Shown: in pieces, positions 1-9,184 of the stretch
Position numbering within the stretch: the stretch's first letter is position 1
Layout: every line of letters begins with the position of its first letter
Assembly (NCBI GenBank): GCA_963721115.1
Contig: CAVRIA010000004.1
Location: 124,001 to 188,000, forward strand
Source: CAVRIA01 sp963721115
Lineage (GTDB): Bacteria; Desulfobacterota; Binatia; HRBIN30; CADEER01
DNA: 64,000 nt
Direction of reading: 5' to 3'
Notes under the pieces: generated by a model
Told to the model about the DNA's origin: nothing
The model's database searches: none
Seen by the model: the letters and a program-made list of their open reading frames with translations, nothing else
Made by a program: the position numbers and the translations under genes

Positions 1-2
1 TC

Positions 3-527
3 TGCCTGGGTGGCGAGCCCGATGATGCGGACTGCCCGACGGGTGGCGAGTACAACGCCTGTCCTCAGTTCTGGATCCTGAACAACATCGGCGAGGGGGC
101 CGCGGATCCGTACGCGAGTTCCCTGACCATCGATTCGTCGGTTACCACCAACCTCACCATCGTGCCCTGCACGCAGGACTTCGAGAGCCAGAATCCCAAG
201 TCCGTCACGCTCTTCATCCAGGCCTGGGACGAGTACGAGCTGGCCCTCTCGGCTTTTGCGCAGGTCACCTGCTGGGCCGATCTGAATCTGTCGGACATCG
301 ATCCGTTTACGTTCGCCGCGGCAAACGGCTCGACGTTCAAGCAGGTTCGCATCCGACCTACGGATCTGACGCAGTACGGCGTCCTCATGGTCGGCGAGGA
401 GTTCCACACGGCGGACGTGGACGCCCCGAGCAGCCAGACCATATCTTCGGCCGCCATGAACTTGCACATCGAGGGGACTCGGCCAGTGCACGACATCATC
501 ACGATCCCGGCGGAACAGGTTCAGTAG
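3..527 (+). CDS. Secreted protein of a four-copy unrecognised family, C-terminal part
   Basis: This is the C-terminal 174 residues of a gene whose start lies before the window. I do not recognise a named family. The visible part has the landmarks shared with the copies at 573, 37229 and 38540: a YNACPQFWILNNI segment, LTIVPCTQDFE, an aromatic and acidic stretch ending in EYELALS, a cysteine followed by ADLNLSDI, and a C-terminal MNLHIEG...HDIITIP ending. The other copies begin with signal peptides, so this protein is probably exported too; that is inference. The next paralogue starts 45 bases downstream, so the two form a tandem pair that is probably cotranscribed and ends at the hairpin at 1747-1782. 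Function unknown. Confidence 0.8.
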   Translation, partial: CLGGEPDDADCPTGGEYNACPQFWILNNIGEGAADPYASSLTIDSSVTTNLTIVPCTQDFESQNPKSVTLFIQAWDEYELALSAFAQVTCWADLNLSDIDPFTFAAANGSTFKQVRIRPTDLTQYGVLMVGEEFHTADVDAPSSQTISSAAMNLHIEGTRPVHDIITIPAEQVQ

Positions 528-572
528 GTCGTTGCCGTGGTGGTCCGCTACAGGAAGGGAAAGGAGAAGATC

Positions 573-1723
573 ATGCGCAAGGTGCGATGGGCGAGCTGGA
601 TGGTGGGAATGGCCGCGGCGCTCGCGCTCGGCGGTGTCCAGCCGGCGGCCGCTGATGTGACCTCGGATCAGGCTGCGGCGATCGTGATTTGGCCGGATAT
701 CCTCGTTGGACGAATACCTACGACACCGTCGTGCAGCTGAGCAATACCTCGAACGATCCGGTGCTCGTGCACTGCTTCTACGAGAACGCCAATTCTCACT
801 GCACGAACACTGGCCGGGTCTGTGAGGAGGCGACCGACTGCTTCGACTCGGGTACGGGCGTCTCCGGCGTCTGTGTGCCAGGCTGGAACGAGACCGATTT
901 CCGCATTCGCCTCACTCCCCGCCAGCCGCTCGGATGGTTGGTTAGCGATGGGGTCGCCGGGTTCGGCACTTCGTTCGGCAAGTTCAAGCTGGACGGCGTC
1001 AGCCGAAAGGGTATCGGGGGCGCGAGCAACGTCGGGAGCCGTATCCCGCCGGTGCCCGAGGTTCCCTTCAACGGATCTCTCAAGTGCATCGCCATCGACA
1101 GCGATACGGGCGCTCCGGTCGACCGCAACGTCCTGAAGGGCGAGACCACTGTCGAGGAGATCGTCCCAGGCCTTTCGATCGATGTCGCGAAGTCGAACGC
1201 AATCGGCATCCAGGCGATTCCCGGCGCGGTCAACGACGACAACACGCTGGTGATCGGTGGCCCCGATGCGGAATACAACGGCTGTCCGAGTGTTCTCATC
1301 CTCAACCATTTCTTCGATTTTGCCGCCAATCCGGCGGTGCCCGAGCCGACGTCGGTGCAGACTCGGCTGGTCCTCATTCCCTGCACGGAGGACTTCCTGC
1401 GGCAGATCCCGGGAAGCGCTGTGGTTCAGTACCTCGTCTATAACGAGTTCGAGCAGCGGTTCTCCACCAGCCACGGGATGAAGTGCAAACAAGATCTGTA
1501 CATCTCCGAGATCGACACGACACAGAGAGAGCGATCGATCTTCAGCGCCGGTGTTGCCGGCACTCTGACGGGTCAGACGCGTCTCACCTCGGTCAGCCCC
1601 GGCAGCGGCTTGCTCGCCATCGGAGACGAGGAGCACATCTCGGCGACGTCGGATCACTACGCCGACTTCAACGTCCACTATCAGGGCGATCGGGAGGAGT
1701 CGGATATCATCACGCTTCCATAG
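573..1723 (+). CDS. Secreted protein of the same four-copy family (frameshifted near 705-713)
   Basis: ATG at 573 follows an AAGGAGA ribosome site and starts a signal peptide (MRKVRWASWMVGMAAALAL, then alanine-rich to about residue 28). The reading frame breaks between about 705 and 713: the N-terminal frame runs ...IVIWPDILV, and the other frame continues with NTYDTVVQLSNTSND. The intact paralogue at 38540 runs straight through this point (YPKLVFD...EIQLSNTSNE), so one base appears to be missing here. The rest is collinear with the paralogue: CFYENANSHC, a Cys-rich segment ending GVCVPGW, PFNGSLKC, DRNVLKGETTV, YNGCPSVLILNHFF, LVLIPCTEDF, VYNEFEQRFS and a C-terminal DIITLP. The mature protein has paired cysteines consistent with disulfides outside the cytoplasm. 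The break is more likely a sequence error than a true pseudogene. Function unknown. Confidence 0.75.
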
Positions 1724-1746
1724 CGAAGCGAACAACGAACGCCTCG

Positions 1747-1782
1747 GGGCGGGTGGGGTTCTCCCCACCCGCCCTTTTTTTT
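1747..1782 (+). terminator. Rho-independent terminator
   Basis: A perfect 12-bp stem (GGGCGGGTGGGG with its complement) has a TTCT loop and is followed by eight T. It lies 24 bases after the second secreted-family gene and ends that tandem pair. Confidence 0.93.
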
Positions 1783-2127
1783 GCCGAGAATGAGTGCCGC
1801 GCGGCGGACGACTGACCCTCCAACCGCGGCGCCCTGTGAGCTGGATCATTCAGGCAGGAAGGTCGGTACCTCGCTGCCGGCCGAGGGCTCGGGTAGACAC
1901 GAGACGGGCTGGGCCGACAGGAGGCGAGTTTCGGACCCAGGTCGAAGGAGTATGGAAGGGAAGAAACGGGAGTAGGAGTCGAGACGGGTCTCCCCGGAGT
2001 GATTGCATGAGCGCACCTCGGCTCGCGTTGCGATCCGCGCGGCTGAGCTCGGGTGCGCCGCGCCGCGGGGGCCCAGCCCACCAGGGGGGCTCGTGGTGGC
2101 TGGCTCCGGCAGCGATTGAGAGGGGAG
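1783..2127. other. Intergenic stretch with no recognised feature
   Basis: About 345 bases lie between the terminator and the 3' end of the minus-strand tRNA-Leu. Short open frames occur on both strands, but none has a good ribosome site, a signal peptide or a recognisable domain. I see no gene here. Confidence 0.5.
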
Positions 2128-2211
<84 letters not shown>

Positions 2212-2372
2212 AGGACTTTTGAGAGCGGAGGGAGTGGTCGGCTTCGTGTCCACATCGAGCCGACGCACGAGACGGGGCTCCCGTCGGCATTTTGCATTTC
2301 CTTCCCAGTCGCTTCTCGGCCAGGTCGAGAGCCCCTTCCGTGGCGCGTCGCTCGGCGAACCCGCATCCGTGA

Positions 2373-2798
2373 TCAGGGATGCGCGGGCTCGTTCTCCTGC
2401 GGAGCGGGGCCTGCAGGTGCGGCGGCTCCGCTCTCGGCACCGGCTTGAGGCGCGGGGGCAGCGGGAGGGGCAGCTTCGGGAGCCAGTGGATTTGCCGGCG
2501 CCGGAGCGTTGGACCCTTCCGGTGCGGCGGGTTGCGCCAGAGGCGCCTCGTCGAAGACCGTTGCGGTCCTCCGTCGGGACGAGAGGTACGTCAGGCTCAG
2601 AGAGGTAATCATGAAGACGATGGCCGTGGCAGTGGTCAGGCGTGTCAAGAAGTTGCCGGCACCGGAGCTGCCGAAGACGGTCGAGCTCGAGCCGCCGAAG
2701 ACGGCTCCCATTTCTGCGCCTTTGCCCGTCTGCAGGAGCACGACGAGGACCAGAAAGATGCAGGCGAGAATGTGAATAATCGTGATCACGGCGTACAT
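2373..2798 (-). CDS. secG: Protein translocase subunit SecG
   Basis: SecG is the small accessory subunit of the SecYEG inner-membrane translocation channel. The 141-residue protein starts at MYAVITIIHI, has two hydrophobic segments (about residues 3-23 and 52-72) and between them the family loop QTGKGAEMGAVFGGSS. The C-terminal third is an Ala/Pro-rich tail (residues about 85-141), a common variable extension. The ATG at 2798 was chosen because the homology begins there; an upstream in-frame start would only add non-conserved residues overlapping tpiA. It follows tpiA by 16 bases, and tRNA-Leu lies downstream, the classic order. Confidence 0.95.
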   Translation of the reverse strand: MYAVITIIHILACIFLVLVVLLQTGKGAEMGAVFGGSSSTVFGSSGAGNFLTRLTTATAIVFMITSLSLTYLSSRRRTATVFDEAPLAQPAAPEGSNAPAPANPLAPEAAPPAAPAPQAGAESGAAAPAGPAPQENEPAHP

Positions 2799-2814
2799 GA
2801 CGGAGGTTCCTTCA

Positions 2815-3582
2815 TCAAGAAGACCAAGGAGACTGAAAACGCACGATACGGGAGAAGTCGTCGACGTCGAGACTGGCGCCGCCCACGAGCGTGCCATCCA
2901 AATCGGGTTGGCTCATCAGCGCATCGACATTGTCGGGCTTGACGCTGCCTCCATAGAGGATTCTCGTCCGTTGGGCAACATCCTCGCGGCTGAGCTGCGC
3001 GATCCGGCGTCGGATCGCAGCGTGAGCCTCTTGCGCTTGCTGGGGTGTCGCGACTTTCCCGGTCCCGATCGCCCAACGCGGCTCGTAGGCGACCACAACT
3101 CGGCCGATGCACTCGATGTCCAGCCCTTCCAGTGCCGCGCGAATCTGTTCTTCGACGATCTCGATGGTGCGATTCGCCTCCCGTTCCTGAAGGGTCTCGC
3201 CGACGCAGAGGATCGGGATGAGGTCGTATCGCAACGCCGCCTTCATCTTTCGACATACCCACTCGTCCGTGTCCCCGAAGTACTGCCGCCGTTCCGAGTG
3301 TCCGACGATGACGTGGGTGCATCCGACCGCGACCAACATGGGGGCAGACACTTCCCCTGTGTAAGCGCCGCGGTCTTCCCAATGGAGGTTCTGCGCGGCG
3401 AGGAGAAGGCGGGTTCCCTCGATGCTCTCCGCGACCGCCGCCAGGGCCGTAAACGGGGGCGCAATCAGAACGTCGCGATCGTCCACGTCGGCGAGGCGGC
3501 TCTTCAGGCTAGCGGCGAGGGTACGGGCCTCGTCGGCCGTTCCGTGCATCTTCCAGTTGCCGGCCAGCAGTGGAGTGCGCAT
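2815..3582 (-). CDS. tpiA: Triosephosphate isomerase
   Basis: The enzyme interconverts dihydroxyacetone phosphate and glyceraldehyde 3-phosphate in glycolysis and gluconeogenesis. At 255 residues it has normal length. The N-terminal LLAGNWKMHG carries the substrate-binding Asn and Lys, VIVGHSERR carries the catalytic His, and AYEPRWAIGTGKVAT carries the catalytic Glu followed by the flexible loop 6. LYGGSVKPDN forms the phosphate-binding loop near the C terminus. The start at 3582 gives MRTPLLAGNWK, the usual N terminus. It is the second gene of a gap-tpiA-secG operon. In many related bacteria pgk sits between gap and tpiA, but here only 69 bases separate them. Confidence 0.98.
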   Translation of the reverse strand: MRTPLLAGNWKMHGTADEARTLAASLKSRLADVDDRDVLIAPPFTALAAVAESIEGTRLLLAAQNLHWEDRGAYTGEVSAPMLVAVGCTHVIVGHSERRQYFGDTDEWVCRKMKAALRYDLIPILCVGETLQEREANRTIEIVEEQIRAALEGLDIECIGRVVVAYEPRWAIGTGKVATPQQAQEAHAAIRRRIAQLSREDVAQRTRILYGGSVKPDNVDALMSQPDLDGTLVGGASLDVDDFSRIVRFQSPWSS

Positions 3583-3651
3583 CGACTGGATCCGCCACGG
3601 CCTTTCTTCGCGTCCTGCCGACTTCGGTCGAAGTCCCGAGCCCAACCCCGA

Positions 3652-4653
3652 TCAGCCCTTCGCAACGAGCTTCGTCACGTCGACCATGCGGTTGGAGAAG
3701 CCCCATTCGTTGTCGTACCAGGAGAGCACCTTGACGAAATTGCCGTCCATGACCTTGGTCAGCTCCAAGTCGACGGTGGAGGAGAAGGGACTGCCGTTGA
3801 AGTCTACCGACACCAGGGGAGCGCCGGAGCAGCGCAGGATTCCCTTCAGAGATCCGTTGGCCGCCTTCTCCATGGCATCGTTGATCTGCTTCTCCGTCAC
3901 GGTCTTCTTCAGCTCGGCGACCAGATCTACGATCGAGACGTTGGACGTCGGCACGCGAATCGCCATACCGTCCAGCCGCCCCTTGAGCTCTGGGAGCACT
4001 TCCCCGACGGCGCGGGCGGCCCCCGTCGTCGTCGGAATCATCGATATCGCGGCCGCGCGCGCGCGGCGCAGGTCCTTGTGGGGCAAGTCCAGGATCTGTT
4101 GGTCGTTCGTATAGGCGTGAACCGTGGTCATCAGGCCGCGGACGATGCCGAAGCTCTCGTGCAGCACCTTCGCAAGTGGCGCGAGACAGTTGGTGGTGCA
4201 GGAAGCGTTCGAGATTACGTGGTGGTCCGCCGGCCGATAGGACTCGTGATTCACCCCGTAACAGATCGTCAGGTCCACGTCCTTTGCCGGGGCGGAAATG
4301 ATGACCTTTTTCGCCCCCCCGGCCAGGTGGCTCGCTGCCCTGTCCCGTGAGGTGAAGAGGCCAGTGCATTCCAGGACGACGTTGACGCCGAGCTCGCGCC
4401 AGGGCAGCTTCGCCGGATCGCGTTCGCTCAGGACCCGGATTCGGGTGCCATCGACAATGATCGCCTGGTCTTCGGCTCGGACCTCCACTGGGAGCGTTCC
4501 GTGAACCGAATCGTACTTCAGCAGGTGTGCCAGAGTCACGGCATCGGTCAGGTCGTTGACGGCGACAAATTCGAGCTCGCGGTCGCGGAGCGCGGCGCGC
4601 ATCACGTTGCGGCCGATGCGGCCGAAGCCGTTGATTCCGATCTTGATTCCCAT
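3652..4653 (-). CDS. gap: Type I glyceraldehyde-3-phosphate dehydrogenase
   Basis: The enzyme oxidises and phosphorylates glyceraldehyde 3-phosphate to 1,3-bisphosphoglycerate with NAD in glycolysis. The 333-residue protein has the N-terminal NAD fold (GINGFGRIGRNVMRA), with Asp34 in AVNDL favouring NAD over NADP. The catalytic Cys152 lies in SNASCTTNC and His179 in MTTVHAYTND. The C-terminal SWYDNEWGFSNRMVD is also conserved. It is the first gene of the minus-strand operon with tpiA and secG, and it is divergent from tolQ across 199 bases. The pgk gene, which often follows gap, is absent here. Confidence 0.98.
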   Translation of the reverse strand: MGIKIGINGFGRIGRNVMRAALRDRELEFVAVNDLTDAVTLAHLLKYDSVHGTLPVEVRAEDQAIIVDGTRIRVLSERDPAKLPWRELGVNVVLECTGLFTSRDRAASHLAGGAKKVIISAPAKDVDLTICYGVNHESYRPADHHVISNASCTTNCLAPLAKVLHESFGIVRGLMTTVHAYTNDQQILDLPHKDLRRARAAAISMIPTTTGAARAVGEVLPELKGRLDGMAIRVPTSNVSIVDLVAELKKTVTEKQINDAMEKAANGSLKGILRCSGAPLVSVDFNGSPFSSTVDLELTKVMDGNFVKVLSWYDNEWGFSNRMVDVTKLVAKG

Positions 4654-4792
4654 GCGGTCGTACCTCGCCAGAGTGCCCAGCGCACTTCATTTTCACGTTC
4701 ATTCTGGCGAGTCAAGGAAAGCTCTCCGAGCTCTCCGAGCCGCGACCCGGCCGAACCAGCTGGATCTCTCGCCGCATCGTGTCGCCGCTTCG

Positions 4793-4821
4793 TTGACTCC
4801 CCAGATGCCCTATATTACGCT
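4793..4821 (+). promoter_or_regulatory. Possible sigma70-type promoter for tolQ
   Basis: TTGACT at 4793-4798 and TACGCT at 4816-4821 are separated by 17 bases, about 31 bases before the tolQ start. The -35 is near-consensus and the -10 keeps only the first, second and last consensus positions. The same weak TAnnnT pattern recurs before rho and leuA. Confidence 0.4.
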
Positions 4822-4852
4822 GCGGCCGTTGGGCGGCGGAGAGGATGGGTGA

Positions 4853-5608
4853 ATGTGTTCAGCATGGGCGCCCACGGCTTTCCTTCAAGTGGGCGCAGCT
4901 TTGACGGTTCCTTTGGCAGCGCATCGAAGCCTGTTCTCCATGGTGACTGGCTCCAGTCCCGTGGTTCAGGTCGTGCTGTACCTGCTGATCCTCTTCTCCA
5001 TTGCGAGCTGGGGGATCATTCTGTTCAAGGCGCGACAGATTCGCGCGGCGCGCCGCAAATCCGAGCGTTTCATCGAGAGTTTCTGGGAGACGAAGAACCT
5101 CACGACGATTCACGCCGCTAGCCAGGAGATGACCCAGAGCCCCGTCGCTCAGGTCTTCAGGGCCGGCTATCAGGAGCTCGTCCGCTTGACGCGGGCGAAG
5201 CGTCAGACGCGCGCTGAGGACGCCCCGCTGAGCACCGAGCTGGCAGGGGTAGCCAATGTGGAGCGCGCCATGCGGCGGGCCGCTGCCCAGGAGCTCACCC
5301 AGCTGGAACGGGCGCTGACCTTTCTCGCCACCACGGCAAGCGCGACGCCGTTCATCGGTCTGTTCGGGACGGTGTGGGGAATCATGAATGCGTTTCTCGG
5401 GCTCAGCGCAACCCAGTCGTCGACCATTCAGGCGGTGGCCCCCGGCATCGCCGAGGCGTTGATCGCGACCGCGACAGGCCTCTTTGCCGCCATCCCGGCG
5501 GTCGTGGCCTACAATCACTTTGCGCGCCAGATTCGGGTCTTGTCGGTGGAGATGGACAACTTCGCGTTCGAATTCCTCAACATTGCCGAGCGTCATTTTC
5601 TCAAGTAG
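4853..5608 (+). CDS. tolQ: TolQ, Tol-Pal proton channel subunit (MotA/TolQ/ExbB family)
   Basis: TolQ forms the inner-membrane proton channel that, with TolR, energises TolA so that the outer membrane stays attached during division. The 251-residue protein has a first membrane segment at about residues 35-57 (VVQVVLYLLILFSIASWGII), a cytoplasmic region, and two further membrane segments near residues 146-170 and 190-215. The block TPFIGLFGTVWGIMNAF is the family signature. The N terminus before the first helix is about 10-30 residues longer than usual, so the start may lie downstream (ATG near 4940). A GGAGAGGA site precedes 4853. First gene of a six-gene Tol-Pal cluster; the tolR start is 12 bases after its stop. 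Confidence 0.94.
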   Translation: MCSAWAPTAFLQVGAALTVPLAAHRSLFSMVTGSSPVVQVVLYLLILFSIASWGIILFKARQIRAARRKSERFIESFWETKNLTTIHAASQEMTQSPVAQVFRAGYQELVRLTRAKRQTRAEDAPLSTELAGVANVERAMRRAAAQELTQLERALTFLATTASATPFIGLFGTVWGIMNAFLGLSATQSSTIQAVAPGIAEALIATATGLFAAIPAVVAYNHFARQIRVLSVEMDNFAFEFLNIAERHFLK

Positions 5609-5620
5609 CGGCCCTCTGGC

Positions 5621-6031
5621 ATGGCATTCGACGGACGAAGCAACGAAACCCTCTCCCAGATCAACGTCACGCCGCTGGTCGACGTGATGCTGGTTCTTCT
5701 CGTGATCTTCATGGTTACCGCGCCGATCCTGCAGCAGGGCATCACGGTCAATCTCCCCCATGTGAGGGCCGGGGCTCTCGCCGGAGACGAAGTCCAATTG
5801 GTGGTCTCTCTGGCAGCCGATGGGAAGGTCTACCTGAACGACACCGAGTTCTCGGCGTCGGCTCTGCAGGAGAAGCTGCGCGCCATTCTGCAGGAGCGGC
5901 CGGATCGCCAGGTGTTTCTGCGCGCGGACGCGGCGGTGCCGTACGGCGACGTGATGAAGGTGATGAGCTCGGTGCGGGAAGCGGGCGTCGTGCGGCTCGC
6001 CATGGTGACGGAGCCTCCCGCCGAACGGTAA
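5621..6031 (+). CDS. tolR: TolR, Tol-Pal proton channel subunit (ExbD/TolR family)
   Basis: TolR partners TolQ in the proton-driven motor of the Tol-Pal system. The 136-residue protein has a short cytoplasmic N terminus, a single membrane helix at about residues 19-38 and a periplasmic domain. The helix region INVTPLVDVMLVLLVIFMVT contains the conserved proton-carrying Asp. The C-terminal half (VFLRADAAVPYGDVMKVM) matches the periplasmic TolR/ExbD fold. It lies between tolQ and the TolA-like gene and overlaps the latter by one base, which implies translational coupling. Confidence 0.95.
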   Translation: MAFDGRSNETLSQINVTPLVDVMLVLLVIFMVTAPILQQGITVNLPHVRAGALAGDEVQLVVSLAADGKVYLNDTEFSASALQEKLRAILQERPDRQVFLRADAAVPYGDVMKVMSSVREAGVVRLAMVTEPPAER

Positions 6032-7293
6032 TGGCATCCGCGCATCCGGAGATCCTGGTCCGCTCGCCTCGCAGTACCGGCCTGATCTGGACGGTCGCCG
6101 TCTCGGCCGCGATGCATGCGTTGGCCATCGCGCTCCTCTTGGCGTCGCCGCGCGGCTTTCTCGGAGCCACCCCGCCCATGGAGTCGTATACCGTCGATCT
6201 CGTCGCGCCGAACGTGTTGGGCGGCACGAATCTGATTCCCGGGCCCGGTGGCGAGCCGAAATCTCGACAAGGCAAAGCCCCTGTTGTCGCCATGCCGAAG
6301 CAGCCGGCCGGCGAGGCGGTTGCCGCGATCCCGCCAGCTCCCCATGTGGAGCCCGAAAAACCGGCCCCCGCCACCGGCGAACCGAAGGTGGTGAAGCCGC
6401 CGGAGGCCTCTCGTGTCGAGCCGCCCGCCAGAGCAGCCGAACCGCAGCCAGCCGGCGCGGCCAAGGTCGAGCCCGCAGCGAACCCGGTTGTCGTTCCTCC
6501 GGAGAAGGTGCAGGCTCCTGCCGCCGAGCCAGCGCAAGGCAAAGCCGAGGTGGTGAAGGCAGAGGCAAAGAAACCGCAGGCGACGGCGGATGCAAAGAAG
6601 CCGGAGAAGGTCGCGGTGCACGAGGCGATTCAGGGGTCCGTCGCCAGACCCGTGGCGAAAAAACTGGCTCCACCCAAGCCTGTGCCGGCCGTACCCAAGC
6701 CCGCTCCGAAGGTCGAAGAGGCGAAGGCGAAGGCCGCGGCACCCGCTGAGAAGACCTCTCACCCGATCGACGAGCGGATTGAGAAAGCGATCGAGCAACG
6801 GGCCGCGCTGGTCAAGGCCGAGAACAAGAACGGGGTCGGCAGTGCGGCTTCGGCGAGCGACCTGGACGACAAGATCGCGGCTGCTGTGCGCCGCCGTGTG
6901 AGGGAGGTGGGCACCGCTGCGGCTGTCGGCGAATCGACTGAGCAGAGCGAAGTCGGGGGGGCCATCGGCTACGGCCCCGGGAAGGGTATCGGTGGCATCA
7001 TCACCGACTACGAGTATGTCGCCTATCGAACCCAGATGGAGGCACGGATCAAGGAAGCTTGGGTTTGGGCGGGTGCGGCGCCGTCGTCGAGCGCCGTCGT
7101 CGAGTTCAACATCACACCGGCGGGAGACATCGTCAATGTGAGAACCAAGCAGAGCAGTGGCGACGTGTCGTACGACGCGTCAGCGGAGCGGGCGGTGCGC
7201 CGGGCGAGCCCGCTCGGGCCGCCTCCCGAAAAGCACCGGGAAGCTTTCTGGAGTGTCGAGCTGGAGTTCCGTCCGGAGGATTCGAGGTCCTGA
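6031..7293 (+). CDS. tolA: TolA-like energy-transducing protein with TonB C-terminal domain
   Basis: TolA links the TolQR motor to TolB and Pal across the periplasm. The 420-residue protein starts at the ATG overlapping the tolR stop. It has a cytoplasmic N terminus and a single membrane anchor at about residues 18-40 (WTVAVSAAMHALAIALLL). A long Pro/Ala/Lys/Glu-rich periplasmic spacer follows (about 70-300). The TonB-type C-terminal domain lies at about 330-420 and includes MEARIKEAWVW, VVEFNITPAGDI and the terminal SVELEF strand. The domain order and its place between tolR and tolB support TolA rather than TonB, although the C-terminal domain alone does not distinguish them. Confidence 0.9.
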   Translation: MASAHPEILVRSPRSTGLIWTVAVSAAMHALAIALLLASPRGFLGATPPMESYTVDLVAPNVLGGTNLIPGPGGEPKSRQGKAPVVAMPKQPAGEAVAAIPPAPHVEPEKPAPATGEPKVVKPPEASRVEPPARAAEPQPAGAAKVEPAANPVVVPPEKVQAPAAEPAQGKAEVVKAEAKKPQATADAKKPEKVAVHEAIQGSVARPVAKKLAPPKPVPAVPKPAPKVEEAKAKAAAPAEKTSHPIDERIEKAIEQRAALVKAENKNGVGSAASASDLDDKIAAAVRRRVREVGTAAAVGESTEQSEVGGAIGYGPGKGIGGIITDYEYVAYRTQMEARIKEAWVWAGAAPSSSAVVEFNITPAGDIVNVRTKQSSGDVSYDASAERAVRRASPLGPPPEKHREAFWSVELEFRPEDSRS

Positions 7294-8606
7294 TGTTGCG
7301 TGCGCGCGTGTGGTTCGAGGTGATGCTGGCAGTCGGCCTGTTGATTCGGCCGGCTGCGGGACAGGTTCGCGGGACCATTTTCGGGCCCGGCGGAAGGCAG
7401 TACCCAGTTGCGGTTTCGTCGCTCAAGGAAGAGGGGGCTCCGGGATCGACCACCGAACCGGCTCGCCAGTTCCATCAAATTCTGGCGCGCGACCTCGAGC
7501 TATCGGGTTTGTTCCGCGTGATCCCGGCCGACACGTACATCGAGAATCCCCAGACCTCGGGCATCACCGCCGACGAGATCAACTTCGACAACTGGTCCGT
7601 GATCGGTGCGCTCGCCGTGATCAAGGGGAGTGCACGCGTGGAGGGTGGCGATCTGACGATCGAGGCGAGGTTGTTCGACGTCGCGCAGCGACGCATGTTG
7701 ACCGGCCGACGTTACCGGGGGAGTTCCGGTGACGTCCGTCGGATGGCGCAGCGCTTTGCCGACGAGATTCTCGCCCGCCTGACCGGCGAACCGGGGCCAT
7801 TCGATTCCCAGATCGCCTTTCTCTCGACGCGAGGAGGGCGATTCAAGGACCTGTACGTCATGAGCCTCGACGGTGGCGACGTCCGCCGAATTACTTCGGC
7901 GGACACCCTCAACCTCTCGCCCAGCTGGGCTCCGGACCATCGCTCGATCGTTCTCACCTCGTACCGGACGGGCAACCCCGACCTCTTCTCGATTCAGCTC
8001 GCCGACCAGACGTGGACGCGGCTCTCGGCGCTGCGCGGTCTCAACCTCGGCGGCCGTTGGTCGCCGGACGGAAGCCGTCTCGCGGTGACTCTCGAATACC
8101 AGGGCAACTCCGAGATTGCCCTGTTGAACCCCGACGGCTCGCTTCGTCGCCGGCTCACCGATCACTGGGCGATCGACGTGTCCCCTTCGTGGTCACCGGA
8201 CGGCCGGCAGATCGCCTTTTGCTCGAGCCGCTCGGGCGGTCCCCAGATCTACGTGATGAACGCCGACGGGAGCGCGTTGCACCGCATCACGAGCGTCGGC
8301 GACTACAATACTTCTCCGAGTTGGTCTCCGAAGGGCGATCGCTTGGCGTATACTTCTCGCGTCGGGGGGCGATTCCAGATCTTCACCGTCAAAACAGATG
8401 GAACCGACGCGCACCAGGTCACCCGGAGCAGCGGGGACAACGAGGACGCCAGTTGGTCACCGGATGGCCGGTATCTGGTCTTCGGCTCCACGCGTCGTGG
8501 GTCGGCACGTCTTTATCTGTCGGACGCCGCGGGTACGAATCAGGTCGAATTGACTGGCGGTAATGGCAATGATACGAGTCCCGCGTGGTCGGGGCGACTC
8601 GACTGA
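7293..8606 (+). CDS. tolB: TolB, periplasmic beta-propeller of the Tol-Pal system
   Basis: TolB is a periplasmic protein that binds Pal and connects it to the TolA complex. The 437-residue protein has an N-terminal signal peptide (about residues 1-26), a TolB amino-terminal alpha/beta domain (about 45-165), and then a six-bladed propeller. The propeller is built from repeats of the form SPSWSPDGRQIAF...IYVMNADGS, which are visible at least five times. The start codon overlaps the tolA stop (TGATG). The pal start lies 29 bases after the tolB stop, so the set is one operon. Length is typical for the family. Confidence 0.97.
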   Translation: MLRARVWFEVMLAVGLLIRPAAGQVRGTIFGPGGRQYPVAVSSLKEEGAPGSTTEPARQFHQILARDLELSGLFRVIPADTYIENPQTSGITADEINFDNWSVIGALAVIKGSARVEGGDLTIEARLFDVAQRRMLTGRRYRGSSGDVRRMAQRFADEILARLTGEPGPFDSQIAFLSTRGGRFKDLYVMSLDGGDVRRITSADTLNLSPSWAPDHRSIVLTSYRTGNPDLFSIQLADQTWTRLSALRGLNLGGRWSPDGSRLAVTLEYQGNSEIALLNPDGSLRRRLTDHWAIDVSPSWSPDGRQIAFCSSRSGGPQIYVMNADGSALHRITSVGDYNTSPSWSPKGDRLAYTSRVGGRFQIFTVKTDGTDAHQVTRSSGDNEDASWSPDGRYLVFGSTRRGSARLYLSDAAGTNQVELTGGNGNDTSPAWSGRLD

Positions 8607-8635
8607 CCGGTTCGGCTCGTGAGCAGGAGGTGACA

Positions 8636-9172
8636 ATGATTCGGCGGGCTGGTGGCTTGGTGGTGGTGGTGTTCGTGGTGAGTCTGCTGAGCGCTTGCGG
8701 CGGCAAGCAGACCGAATCGGACCTGGAAGGCGCACGCGCTGGCGGTGAGCTGGGCGAAGAGGCGCTGCAAGGGGCTAACGGCAGCCTGGCGCAGGCCAAG
8801 GCAGGAACGCTCGGCAACGAGGGGAGCGACTCCGGACCACTGACGGACATTCATTTTGCCTACGATTCCTTCGACCTCGACGGAGAAGCCCGACAAGTGT
8901 TGCAGCAAAATGCGAGGTGGTTGAACGATCATCCTGCAACGAGAGTGGAGATCGAGGGCCACTGCGATGAGCGCGGAACGGTGGAATACAATCTCGCGCT
9001 CGGTGCCAAGCGCGCGGCGACCGCAAAGGGCTATCTGGTGAGTCTGGGTGTTTCGAGCGATCGAATCACGACGATCAGCTATGGGGAAGAGCTCCCCTTG
9101 TGCCATGAGGCTACCGAGTCGTGTTACCAGCGCAATCGCCGCGGGCACTTCGCCGTGATTGGGAACGGGTAG
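8636..9172 (+). CDS. pal: Peptidoglycan-associated lipoprotein Pal
   Basis: Pal is an outer-membrane lipoprotein that binds peptidoglycan through an OmpA-like domain and TolB at the cell envelope. The 178-residue protein starts at ATG 8636 behind a strong AGGAGG site. It has a lipoprotein signal peptide with the lipobox LLSAC (Cys21) and a short Gly/Ala-rich linker. The OmpA-like domain at about 65-175 includes IHFAYDSFDLD, VEIEGHCDERGTVEYN and NRRGHF, the last carrying the peptidoglycan-contact Arg. It is fifth in the tol operon, in the usual position between tolB and cpoB. Confidence 0.97.
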   Translation: MIRRAGGLVVVVFVVSLLSACGGKQTESDLEGARAGGELGEEALQGANGSLAQAKAGTLGNEGSDSGPLTDIHFAYDSFDLDGEARQVLQQNARWLNDHPATRVEIEGHCDERGTVEYNLALGAKRAATAKGYLVSLGVSSDRITTISYGEELPLCHEATESCYQRNRRGHFAVIGNG

Positions 9173-9184
9173 GAGGCTTCTCGG

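Noticed and set aside
2782..6742. Several very long open frames antisense to tpiA, gap, tolQ and tolA
   Set aside because: They are explained by the high GC of third codon positions; the opposite strands encode unmistakable conserved proteins.
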